A stretch of 64,000 nt of DNA, from contig NZ_JNLE01000003.1 of the NCBI RefSeq assembly GCF_000702945.1, forward strand, positions 2,775,501 to 2,839,500, written 5' to 3'. Position 1 is the stretch's first letter, and every line of letters starts with the position of its first letter. Both the position numbers and the translations under genes were made by a program. Shown one piece after another: positions 25,516 to 33,751 of this stretch. The notes beneath the pieces were generated by a model. That model did not search any database. It was given only the letters and a program-made list of their open reading frames with translations, and had not been told where the DNA came from. Origin of the DNA: Clostridium sp. KNHs205. GTDB lineage: Bacteria; Bacillota; Clostridia; Lachnospirales; Lachnospiraceae.

Positions 25516-27690
25516 ATGAAACGAGAGTTATATAATTCTAAGAGAAGATTTACACGGAAAGCGGCGGCTCTTATGGCTGCATTGCTATTTGCCGTTGCTG
25601 CCGTATTATATGGTACCTTTAATTACTCAATTGTTTCCTCGGCAACTTCCGCACAGGATACGGATGTTACCAATAAGGCAAGTTTCTCTACCGATGTAAT
25701 CTATCAGATTGTTACGGACCGTTTTTATGACGGGGACGCTTCCAATAACCCCACCGGTGCTGTTTTTGATACCGGGGATTTAACCAAGTATCATGGAGGA
25801 GACTGGCAAGGTATTATTGATAAGATTGAAGATGGTTATCTGACCGGACTTGGTGTAACAGCCCTCTGGATATCCTCTCCGGTGCAGAATATCACAGTCA
25901 TCGATGGCTCAAATGATAATGCTTCCTATCACGGATACTGGGGTAAGGATTATTTTAAGACCAATGCTGCCTTTGGCTCCTTAAGTGATTTCACAGAACT
26001 GGTATCAGTGGCTCATGCAAATGGAATTAAGATTGTCATTGATTTTGTGCCAAATCATACCTCCACTGGTGTATATAGCGAAGACGGTGCTTTATACCGG
26101 AATGGCAGTTTGATAAGTACATATTCTAATGATACACAGGGAATATTTAACCATGAAAAGGAATGGTCCGATTTCAGCACTATTGAAAACGGTATCTATC
26201 ACAGCATTTATGGACTTTCTGACCTAAACCAGCAGAATAGTACGGTTGACTCTTATATGAAGGATGCTATAAATCTATGGCTCGATCTTGGGATTGACGG
26301 TATCCGTGTAGATGCAGTAAAGCATATGTCCTTTGGCTGGCAGAAGAACTGGCTCAGCAGTATCTATTCCAAGTCAGGTATATTTACCTTTGGTGAATGG
26401 TATTACGGTGGAACGACAAATGATAAGGACTTTTCTAATTTTGCAAATAATTCAGGTATGAGCCTGCTGGATTTCAGATTTGCCAACGCACTGCGTAATG
26501 CCTTGGGCAGTAAGACCGGTTCTATGCTTGACATCAGCAAGGTGGTTACAGATACCAGTACGGATTATAAAGAGGTCAATGATCAGGTGACTTTTATGGA
26601 CAGCCATGACATGAGCCGCTTTATGACCTTATCGGGCAGTAATGCAAGAGCAGTGGAGAATGCTTATGTCCTGCTTCTGACTTCTCGTGGTGTACCAAAT
26701 ATTTATTATGGAACGGAACAGTACCTGACCGGTGCGGAAGATCCATATAACCGCGGAGATATGACTTCCTTCAGTACCTCTTCCACGGCTTATCAGGTTA
26801 TCAGCAGAATTGCGCCCTTGCGTAAATCCAATCCGGCGATTGCATATGGCGCGACACAGGAGCGTTGGACTAATAGCGATGTATTTATTTATGAGAGGCA
26901 ATTCGGAAACAGTGTAGTACTGACCGCAGTTAATCGCTCCAGTACCACCGGTTATGATATAACAGGTTTATATACCAATCTTCCAGTTGGTACATATGGT
27001 GATGTTATGCAGGGATTGTTGGGAGGCAATAGTATAACCGTTGCAGGTAACAAGTCCGTAGGAGCCTTTAACCTGGCACCAGGTGAATCCGCAGTATGGC
27101 AGTATACGGCAGCGAGTGAATCCACACCGATTATAGGCAATGTGGATCCCAATATGGGAAAAGCAGGTAATGTTATAACGATTACCGGGGAAGGATTTGG
27201 AGCTGTGGAGGGTTCCGTTAAGTTTGGCACCGCTGCGGCAGTTGTGAATTCCTGGTCGGATACGCATATTAAAGTAACTGTTCCTAATGTAACTGCTGGA
27301 AATTACAATATTTTAGTAACTACTTCCACAGGACTTGCAACTATCCCCTATGATGGTTTTGAGGTGTTGACCGGAGATCAGGTTTCTGTAAGGTTTAAGG
27401 TTAATAATGTGACTACTTCCTGGGGCACGGGAGTATATCTTGTGGGAAGCTGCTATGAACTTGGTAACTGGGATCCGGCCAAGGCTGTCGGTCCCATCTA
27501 CAATGCAACCACAACCATAGGAGTATATCCTACCTGGTTCATGGATGTAAATGTTCCTGCCGGAAAAACCATAGAGTATAAGTTTATTAAGAAGGATAGC
27601 AGCGGAAATGTAACCTGGGAAAGCGGAAGCAATCATTCTGTTACGACACCTGCTTCCGGTACCGCCACGGTAACGGTTAACTGGCAATAA
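25516..27690 (+). CDS. Secreted cyclodextrin glucanotransferase (CGTase), GH13 with IPT/TIG and CBM20
   Basis: A 724-residue exoenzyme with signal peptide (about 1-40), five-domain CGTase layout (A/B barrel, C, D and E). Barrel motifs: DFVPNHTS, GIRVDAVKH with nucleophile D266, FTFGEWY with E294, and MDSHDMSRF with D365. The central aromatic Tyr232 (in HSIYGLSDLNQQNS) that favours cyclisation is present. The TIG domain (IGNVDPNMGKAGNVITITG) precedes a CBM20 starch-binding domain (about 620-724, GSCYELGNWDPAKAVGP). The third catalytic segment has SHD where bacillar enzymes usually have NHD. Ribosome site GAGAGGAG. It would make cyclodextrins from starch outside the cell for the transporter and the cytosolic GH13. 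Confidence 0.92.
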   Translation: MKRELYNSKRRFTRKAAALMAALLFAVAAVLYGTFNYSIVSSATSAQDTDVTNKASFSTDVIYQIVTDRFYDGDASNNPTGAVFDTGDLTKYHGGDWQGIIDKIEDGYLTGLGVTALWISSPVQNITVIDGSNDNASYHGYWGKDYFKTNAAFGSLSDFTELVSVAHANGIKIVIDFVPNHTSTGVYSEDGALYRNGSLISTYSNDTQGIFNHEKEWSDFSTIENGIYHSIYGLSDLNQQNSTVDSYMKDAINLWLDLGIDGIRVDAVKHMSFGWQKNWLSSIYSKSGIFTFGEWYYGGTTNDKDFSNFANNSGMSLLDFRFANALRNALGSKTGSMLDISKVVTDTSTDYKEVNDQVTFMDSHDMSRFMTLSGSNARAVENAYVLLLTSRGVPNIYYGTEQYLTGAEDPYNRGDMTSFSTSSTAYQVISRIAPLRKSNPAIAYGATQERWTNSDVFIYERQFGNSVVLTAVNRSSTTGYDITGLYTNLPVGTYGDVMQGLLGGNSITVAGNKSVGAFNLAPGESAVWQYTAASESTPIIGNVDPNMGKAGNVITITGEGFGAVEGSVKFGTAAAVVNSWSDTHIKVTVPNVTAGNYNILVTTSTGLATIPYDGFEVLTGDQVSVRFKVNNVTTSWGTGVYLVGSCYELGNWDPAKAVGPIYNATTTIGVYPTWFMDVNVPAGKTIEYKFIKKDSSGNVTWESGSNHSVTTPASGTATVTVNWQ

Positions 27691-27865
27691 GTTATGTGAT
27701 AAACTGCTATTCATTCCGGCTATTATATAGTATACTTTAGGCAAAGCTGTGATTTAACAGTAGGAGTGAAGATAAAAGAGAAGCCTGAGATACGGATTAA
27801 ATACCAATAGTGCAGAGGATATAAGGTTATTGCTTATATTCCTGAAAAAATGGAGATAAGCAGGA

Positions 27866-28630
27866 ATGAAGGAGTTTATATTAGAAGTATGTGCAGATTC
27901 TGTGGAATCTGTGCTGGCAGGTGAGCAAGGCGGGGCCACAAGAGTTGAATTATGCGGAAATCTAATAATTGGAGGAACAACACCAAGCCCCAAATTATTT
28001 GAAGAGATTCGAAGGCGCAGTGCCATACCGATTCATGTACTGATACGGCCCAGGTTTGGAGATTTCTGCTATACTGAATACGAATATTCCATAATGAAAG
28101 AAGAGGTCAGGATGTTTCGGGAGTTGGGAGCCGAAGGAATAGTAATCGGTGTACTAAAGGCTGAGGGAACTTTGAATATGGAAGCAATGTATGGACTGTT
28201 GTCTGAGGCAGAAGGGATGTCTGCTACACTGCACCGGGCATTTGATATGTGTGCAGATCCCTTGAAAGAGCTGGAACAGGCTATTAGCCTGGAAATGGAT
28301 ACCCTTCTTACCTCAGGACAGAAAAATCTATGTATACAAGGAGCAGCTCTTTTAAAAGAATTGAAGGTAAAGAGTCTGGAAAGAATCTGTATTCAGGCAG
28401 GAGGAGGCGTCAATGCCGGTGTAATTCCCTCCCTTTACCGGGTATCCGGTGTAAAGGCCTATCATATGTCCGGTAAGGCTCTATTGGACAGTGCCATGAG
28501 TTACCGGAAAGCAGAAGTGAATATGGGGCTTCCTTCTTTCAGTGAATATACGGTTTATCGTACCAGTGAGGAAGAAATCAGAAAAGCCAGACAGGTACTT
28601 GAGAACTTACAGGAGGATACACAGACGTAA
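27866..28630 (+). CDS. cutC: CutC family protein
   Basis: A 254-residue cytosolic TIM-barrel protein. LEVCADSVESVLAGEQGGATRVELC at the N-terminus, IHVLIRPRFGDFCYTEYE, LHRAFDMCADP and LTSGQ are the conserved CutC segments. CutC was linked to copper tolerance in E. coli, but the biochemical function is still debated. The ribosome site is weak (GGAGATAAGCAGG). It is followed by a strong terminator and shows no functional link to its amylase neighbours. Confidence 0.92.
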   Translation: MKEFILEVCADSVESVLAGEQGGATRVELCGNLIIGGTTPSPKLFEEIRRRSAIPIHVLIRPRFGDFCYTEYEYSIMKEEVRMFRELGAEGIVIGVLKAEGTLNMEAMYGLLSEAEGMSATLHRAFDMCADPLKELEQAISLEMDTLLTSGQKNLCIQGAALLKELKVKSLERICIQAGGGVNAGVIPSLYRVSGVKAYHMSGKALLDSAMSYRKAEVNMGLPSFSEYTVYRTSEEEIRKARQVLENLQEDTQT

Positions 28631-28713
28631 TATTCACAGAAGTAAGATATGATTCCGCCCATCTGTGGACAAAAAGTAAAGTGTGGGAATAAGATAAAAG
28701 CTGAAGCAGAATG

Positions 28714-28772
28714 AACTGGCCCCCATATGTTAGACCTAAAATTCTAACATATGGGAGGCCAGTTTTTTGTTT
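28714..28772 (+). terminator. Strong hairpin terminator between cutC and the convergent LacI gene
   Basis: AACTGGCCCCCATATGTTAGA (28714-28734) pairs with 28743-28764 around an 8-base loop, followed by TTTTTTGTTTT. Its CCCATATGTTAGA core resembles the terminator at 11757. It probably serves both converging genes. Confidence 0.9.
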
Positions 28773-28782
28773 TAATTCTGTA

Positions 28783-29859
28783 TTACCAGGTTTCAGAGGG
28801 AGTGTTTTCGAAATCTCCGGTAGAACGCCGGAAGATAACCTTGGAGGTTATATAAATGATCTCATGGGGGACGTCTGGGTATTTAATCCGGTATAAAATC
28901 TGCAGAGCCAGTCGAAAGCCAATATTCTGATTAAATACCTGTACCGTGGTCAGATTTTCTGCCAGAGGATTTTCTGTATTTGCATCAAAACCGGAGAGAG
29001 CAATGTCTTCTGGTATGCGGATTCCACGCTTTAGAAGCAGCTGCATCAGTATACATGCCACATAGTCATTGGCACAGATGAAAGCCTCCGGCAAATGAGG
29101 AAGGCTATCGAGAAAGGCTCCGATCTCTTCTTTGTAGGTATCGATACCTATTGCACCTGTAAGGCTTAGTTTCGGGTTAAAGGAAAGACCATGGCGAAGT
29201 AAGGTATTCTGAAAACCCTCGAAGCGTTCATAATTTGAGTGGGCATAGTTGATATCACCAATAAAAGCAAAAGATTTACGTCCCTTTTGTATCAGATGCT
29301 CCGTTATGGCAGAAATTCCAGTACGGTTTTCAGTTAATATCAGGTCTCCATTCAACTCCGCGGGGGGAACCAAAGTGGAGGTATCCAGAAATACCTTGGG
29401 AACAGGGGTGGCTGCAAGTAATCGAAGCAACTGAGTATCATACACATTCATAATAATAATTCCGTGGGTGCTGCCATTTGTGAGAGATGCAGGAAGTGTA
29501 TAATTACTGTTGACAGTGGAAGGCAGATAGGTATAGACCAGGTTGACACCTTGCTGGGAAAGTTCCTTGGCGATTTGGTGTATAATAGTCATCCAAAAGA
29601 TGGAGGTCTCCGGACGGCATACGGCAACAGCAATATTTGCTGCAGGTTCCTCTAAAGAGACCGAAACGGCAGGAGAAGCCTCCATAACAGGAGAAGTATC
29701 AAAGTTTACCGGAAAAATATAGTTCAGCTCCTGTGCTTTGTTAATAATTCTGTTTCTAAGCTCAGCAGAGACGCCTTCCTGTCCGCTAAATACTTTCCAT
29801 ACCGTAGTACGGGAAACACCAAGGGAATTTGCAATTTTTTGCAGGGTTATCTTTTTCAT
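28783..29859 (-). CDS. LacI-family transcription regulator of the glycan cluster
   Basis: A 358-residue repressor. Start ATG 29859 gives MKKITLQKIANSLGVSRTTVWKVFSG, a standard LacI helix-turn-helix; an upstream in-frame start at 29979 would add a 40-residue tail without support. The effector domain (about 70-345) is periplasmic-binding-protein-like, with HGIIIMNVYDTQLL, ITEHLIQKGRKSFAFIGD and AFICANDYVACILMQ, ending with VIFRRST. It lies downstream of the CBM9-like gene and next to the LplABC importer, so it probably represses this region until an intracellular sugar accumulates. A 21-bp palindrome lies in its leader. Confidence 0.88.
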   Translation of the reverse strand: MKKITLQKIANSLGVSRTTVWKVFSGQEGVSAELRNRIINKAQELNYIFPVNFDTSPVMEASPAVSVSLEEPAANIAVAVCRPETSIFWMTIIHQIAKELSQQGVNLVYTYLPSTVNSNYTLPASLTNGSTHGIIIMNVYDTQLLRLLAATPVPKVFLDTSTLVPPAELNGDLILTENRTGISAITEHLIQKGRKSFAFIGDINYAHSNYERFEGFQNTLLRHGLSFNPKLSLTGAIGIDTYKEEIGAFLDSLPHLPEAFICANDYVACILMQLLLKRGIRIPEDIALSGFDANTENPLAENLTTVQVFNQNIGFRLALQILYRIKYPDVPHEIIYITSKVIFRRSTGDFENTPSETW

Positions 29860-29875
29860 CGTTTTTTCCCGAGAA

Positions 29876-29896
29876 TACCGCAGGATGCCTGCGGTA
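29876..29896. promoter_or_regulatory. Palindrome in the LacI leader
   Basis: TACCGCAGG and CCTGCGGTA flank ATG, 17 bases upstream of the LacI start codon. It could be an autoregulatory operator or a 5' hairpin. Confidence 0.45.
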
Positions 29897-30077
29897 CTGC
29901 CACAAATATAGATTAAAAAAATGTATTGTGGCGTCCTTTCTATTATCTTAATCTTTTTATCGCTGCACCAATGCTGCACTCTGAGCTTCCGATAAGAAAG
30001 GAAGCATTGTTGCTGTTATTATACCAGTAATTTTGATACTTTTCAAATGCCATCATGAACAAATTGAACATTTTTAT

Positions 30078-31136
30078 TTAACGTATTTCAGTTTTTCCGT
30101 TGGAGTAAATTATGATTGTTTTATCAGGGAGAGAGGAGGGGCAGGAAATCTCAAAGGTATGCGAGGTGATTTCTATTTGGTAAGGAAAGGCTTTTACACA
30201 ACGGTTAATATGATTGGGAGAATAGCTTCCAAGAATTGAAGTAAGCTCCTTCAGTTCCGAAGTATAACAGCCATTTAAATCCAGAAAAATATTCTGGGCA
30301 TAATAGAGCTTCCTTAATTCCCATTTTCGGTATTCGTCTTCCGGAATGTTACAGACGGTTTCATCTTCCTCTGTTTCTGTAAAAAAAACATAAGCCCATA
30401 ATTCGGGGTAATGTATGTTGATAACTCCTGTGGGGGCTAAGACCCAGTTATCCTCCGGCAGGAATTTTCCGGTTGCGGGATCCGTACACTTTTGGTAGCT
30501 GCCCTCTATGACATCGGTTTTCCATTGCACACGGGAAAAGTTAAGGCGGTAGTATTCACCGTTTTGCGGAGCCCGTTTATGAGGCAGGCATTCATTGATA
30601 GATGCGAAAGGGATAACAATTTCCGCAGACCAGCTTTTATTAGCGGCAGACGGATCATTTAAGCGGCCGTCAAGGTATACGGCGGTTCGTAAACCCTGGA
30701 TATCATAACCGTTGAGAGCATTGCCATTATCTCTGTAAGCAGCAGGGAGAAAGAGATCCCATACGGTATTCAAGGCGTTCATCTCAAATTCATAATACTG
30801 CTGGGTGTCGGAATCCGGATCGATAAAGATCTCAAAATCATTGTCCTGAAAGATTACAGCATCTCTCTCTTTTACAGTGCCCCATATCTCATTTCCTTCA
30901 AGCCTGGCACCTATGTACAGGTTCTTGTCATCCCACAGCATTTTGACCTGGGTCCGGAATCTTGGAGCAGGCTTATGTTCTCCTTCAACATCGGTAAAAG
31001 GAGCAGTAAAGGGAGCAGTATCCCAAAAAGGTTTATCAAGTCTTCCGTCCAGGGTAAAAGGTTCTGCAGCTCTGCGGCAATGGTAAATTGGAGGATTAAA
31101 ACCCACTGCCGGTATTGGAATTCTTACAGGTTTCAT
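30078..31136 (-). CDS. Carbohydrate-binding family 9-like protein, cytosolic
   Basis: A 352-residue protein without a signal peptide, ribosome site AAGAGGTA. Residues about 20-230 show the CBM9-like beta-sandwich: FTLDGRLDKPFWDTAPFT, VKMLWDDKNLYIGARLEG, DNDFEIFIDPD, YYEFEMNALNTVWDLFL and YYRLNFSRVQW. In xylanases CBM9 binds reducing-end sugars; stand-alone CBM9-like proteins are common in glycan clusters of Clostridia and Bacteroidetes, and their function is mostly unknown. It is divergent from the importer at 31759 and is followed by the LacI gene on the same strand. Confidence 0.8.
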   Translation of the reverse strand: MKPVRIPIPAVGFNPPIYHCRRAAEPFTLDGRLDKPFWDTAPFTAPFTDVEGEHKPAPRFRTQVKMLWDDKNLYIGARLEGNEIWGTVKERDAVIFQDNDFEIFIDPDSDTQQYYEFEMNALNTVWDLFLPAAYRDNGNALNGYDIQGLRTAVYLDGRLNDPSAANKSWSAEIVIPFASINECLPHKRAPQNGEYYRLNFSRVQWKTDVIEGSYQKCTDPATGKFLPEDNWVLAPTGVINIHYPELWAYVFFTETEEDETVCNIPEDEYRKWELRKLYYAQNIFLDLNGCYTSELKELTSILGSYSPNHINRCVKAFPYQIEITSHTFEISCPSSLPDKTIIIYSNGKTEIR

Positions 31137-31490
31137 AAATACCTCTTTTCTGATTTTTGATTATCATCAAATATAAACGGCTTATTTGTGATTGCCGGAT
31201 ATCATCCGATTATAACATTCAGTGAACATATTTACAATAAATATTTAACAAAATGAACAAAAATAACAGAGAAACCTCATTGACTATTACCGTACAAAAT
31301 TTTCGAACCTATAGAAGGTTTAAATTAAAATTCTTAAAATACAGTGGATAAGCATGTTGTGGGCTTCTTTTCTATATGGAGTCAACTGCTAGGCTTTTTT
31401 GTCAGGTAGGTAAAAAAAACTTACAAAAGTAAAAAAATTAAGCAAAATTTTGTAGAATGTTAAGAAGTTAGAACATTTTTACAAAACATA
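31137..31490. promoter_or_regulatory. Divergent regulatory region with repeated GAACATWTTTAY motif
   Basis: Intergenic DNA between the CBM9-like gene (minus) and the importer (plus). GAACATATTTAC (31224-31235) and GAACATTTTTAC (31471-31482) are near-identical 12-mers; a third, GAACATTTTTAT, lies at 30066-30077 before the LacI gene. TGAACA also recurs near 31253 and 31503. These are candidate operator elements. Confidence 0.4.
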
Positions 31491-31519
31491 TTGACATAAA
31501 AGTGAACAGATGTTAAAAT
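31491..31519 (+). promoter_or_regulatory. Sigma-A promoter of the LplB-type importer operon
   Basis: TTGACA (31491-31496), 17 bp, TAAAAT (31514-31519). A leader of about 230 bases separates it from the first gene and contains a terminator-like hairpin at 31663-31706. Confidence 0.8.
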
Positions 31520-31662
31520 CAAACCAACAAAATAACTACGAAACACCAAAATAGGAAAGTTAAATTATATAAAATCCACAAATAAAATATTAGGAATGAA
31601 ATAATGTTAAAAATGTTCAATTGCAACACTATAAGCATTTTGAGAGTGGAAGAAAATTTAAA

Positions 31663-31706
31663 TGAAAGGATGCCACAATAGCCATTCTTTCGCTCTTTCT
31701 TGTTTT
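31663..31706 (+). terminator. Terminator-like hairpin in the importer leader (attenuator candidate)
   Basis: GAAAGGATG (31664-31672) pairs with CATTCTTTC (31683-31691), one G-U pair, and GCTCTTTCTTGTTTT follows. The same TGAAAGGATGCCAC start recurs at 39771. Between the promoter at 31491 and the coding region it could control read-through. Confidence 0.55.
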
Positions 31707-31758
31707 ATCAATAGAATGCAGGTTAGTTTTGCATTTATTGTGTGGCTAAATAAAGAAA

Positions 31759-32688
31759 ATGATTTCAAAAAGAGAAAAGAAGAAGGGTCATACTCTCAGG
31801 ATATTTAAAAGAGATCTCTCGCTCTGGATGTTCTGTCTTCCGGGTATTGTATTGACCTTTATCTTCAGCTACATTCCTATGTACGGAATACAGCTTGCAT
31901 TCCGGAGGTATAACGGAAGAGAAGGAATATGGGGCAGTCCCTGGGTGGGGCTGTATTATTTTAAGAGATTCTTTGAATCCCCGTATTTTGATTCAACCAT
32001 TAGAAATACTCTGGTGTTGAGTCTCTACGGACTCCTCCTATCCTTTCCCATTCCGATTATCCTGGCACTGATGCTGAATTCCTTTCGGCATAAAAAGTAC
32101 CGAAAAGTAATTCAGACAGTTACCTATGCACCGAACTTTATTTCAACAGTTGTTATGTGCGGTATGATCATATTATTTCTTTCGCCTTCCGTGGGGGTGA
32201 TCAACCACATAATGGAGTTTCTGGGGCTTGATACATTTAATTTTATGGCGAAGAAAGAATATTGGAGACACATATATGTCTGGACAGGAGTATGGCAGAG
32301 TACAGGCTGGAGTTCGGTCATCTATTTTGCAGCCTTGTCAGGTATAAGTCCGGAGCTCCATGAAGCCGGCCGTTGTGATGGAGCTACCAAACTTCAGCTG
32401 ATACGTTACATAGATTTACCCTCCATACTGCCTACTGCGACCATCCTGTTGATCATGAGCTGCGGAAGCATTCTTTCTGTGGGCTTTGAAAAAGCCTATC
32501 TGCTTCAGAACAATCTGAATCTGACAGTATCAGAGATTATATCTACCTATGTCTATAAGGTGGGTCTGATTAACAATGACATATCTTATTCAACAGCCAT
32601 CGGCCTGTTTAATACGTTGATTAACCTGGTCATGCTCATAATCGTTAACAAAGCAGCTGATAAGCTCTCAGGCAACAGTTTGTGGTAG
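31759..32688 (+). CDS. ABC sugar permease, LplB/YteP type
   Basis: A 309-residue six-helix permease of the CUT1 class. Early sequence LWMFCLPGIVLTFIFSYIPMYGIQLAF and the WGSPWVGLYYFKRFFESP loop are typical of LplB. The EAA loop is EAGRCDGATKLQLIRYIDLP. The ribosome site is weak (AAATAAAGAAA). It pairs with the next permease and the lipoprotein at 33752. LplABC-type systems import oligosaccharides larger than disaccharides in several Firmicutes. Confidence 0.9.
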   Translation: MISKREKKKGHTLRIFKRDLSLWMFCLPGIVLTFIFSYIPMYGIQLAFRRYNGREGIWGSPWVGLYYFKRFFESPYFDSTIRNTLVLSLYGLLLSFPIPIILALMLNSFRHKKYRKVIQTVTYAPNFISTVVMCGMIILFLSPSVGVINHIMEFLGLDTFNFMAKKEYWRHIYVWTGVWQSTGWSSVIYFAALSGISPELHEAGRCDGATKLQLIRYIDLPSILPTATILLIMSCGSILSVGFEKAYLLQNNLNLTVSEIISTYVYKVGLINNDISYSTAIGLFNTLINLVMLIIVNKAADKLSGNSLW

Positions 32689-32702
32689 GAGGAAGAAGAA
32701 GA

Positions 32703-33617
32703 ATGGATAAGAGGAAAAAGAAATCGAAACGCTGCAGAGAGGATGTAATATTTGACGCTGTAACATTTCTTGTTCTGTCGTTAATTTTAATTATTGTAGC
32801 TTATCCCCTGTACTGGGTGGTAATTTCATCCATCAGCAGCCCCAGTGCCGTATCAAGCGGTGAGGTTCTATGGAAGCCCATGGGATTCACCTTAAAGGGC
32901 TATAAAGAGGTCTTTCGTAACAGCTCCGTAATGAGAGGTTTCGTGAATTCAGTTTTTTATACAGTCTGCGGAGTTTTGGTCAACCTGGCTGTTACCCTTC
33001 CGACAGCTTATGCACTATCCAGAAATGCCTTCGGCGGAAAAAAAACCATAACCATATTTTATATGATAACCATGTTCTTTGGCGGCGGTCTGATTCCTAC
33101 ATATTTAGTAGTAAAGAACCTGCACTTGCTTAATACCATGTGGGCGCTTATCCTTCCGGGATGTCTTAGCGTCTATAATATGATCGTAGCCAGAACCTTT
33201 TTTAAGTCGAATATCTCAGAAGAATTGTATGAAGCGGCTGAGATAGATGGATGTTCCCAGGGTAAATTTTTCTTTCGGATTGCGCTTCCGCTGTCAAAAG
33301 CCATTATAGCCATTTTGGTACTCTATTATGGCGTAGGGCATTGGAATTCTTACTTCTCGGCTTTGGTTTATATCTCTGACAAAGATTATTATCCGTTGCA
33401 GCTGGTGCTTAGGAATATCCTCATTACAAATGAGACAGCACTGTCCCAGACAGCAACCACCCAGGCTGCCAGAGATGCCCTTCGTGAGAAGCAGCAGATA
33501 ATTGATGTTATGAAATACTCTCTTATTATAATCAGCAGTATTCCGGTGCTGGTAATGTACCCCTTTATTCAGAAGCATTTTGTTAAGGGTGTGATGATTG
33601 GTTCGGTAAAGGGCTAA
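32703..33617 (+). CDS. ABC sugar permease, LplC/YtcP type
   Basis: A 304-residue six-helix permease. I choose ATG 32703 behind AGGAGGAAGAAG rather than the upstream GTG at 32682 that overlaps the previous gene. The EAA loop is EAAEIDGCSQGKFFFRIALP, and the C-terminus QKHFVKGVMIGSVKG is characteristic of LplC proteins. It forms the channel with the preceding permease. Confidence 0.9.
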   Translation: MDKRKKKSKRCREDVIFDAVTFLVLSLILIIVAYPLYWVVISSISSPSAVSSGEVLWKPMGFTLKGYKEVFRNSSVMRGFVNSVFYTVCGVLVNLAVTLPTAYALSRNAFGGKKTITIFYMITMFFGGGLIPTYLVVKNLHLLNTMWALILPGCLSVYNMIVARTFFKSNISEELYEAAEIDGCSQGKFFFRIALPLSKAIIAILVLYYGVGHWNSYFSALVYISDKDYYPLQLVLRNILITNETALSQTATTQAARDALREKQQIIDVMKYSLIIISSIPVLVMYPFIQKHFVKGVMIGSVKG

Positions 33618-33687
33618 GTGTATCTGAAAACTGTCTGGGGCAGTTAACTGGAGGAACAAGGGGTTTAAGCATACCCTGAGATGGAAA

Positions 33688-33727
33688 GCTTATTTGCCGG
33701 TGCTTCATAATGCTCCGGTGCAAATAA
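33688..33727 (+). other. Hairpin between permease and binding-protein genes
   Basis: ATTTGCCGG and CCGGTGCAAAT form an imperfect stem with a 14-base loop, 25 bases before the binding-protein start. It lacks a U-run and may stabilise the downstream mRNA segment, which is commonly needed in excess. Confidence 0.45.
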
Positions 33728-33751
33728 AAAAATAAAAGAGGAGGTATTATT

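Noticed and set aside
30033..30239. Short plus-strand frame near the end of the CBM9-like gene
   Set aside because: Antisense to a supported coding region and without ribosome site.
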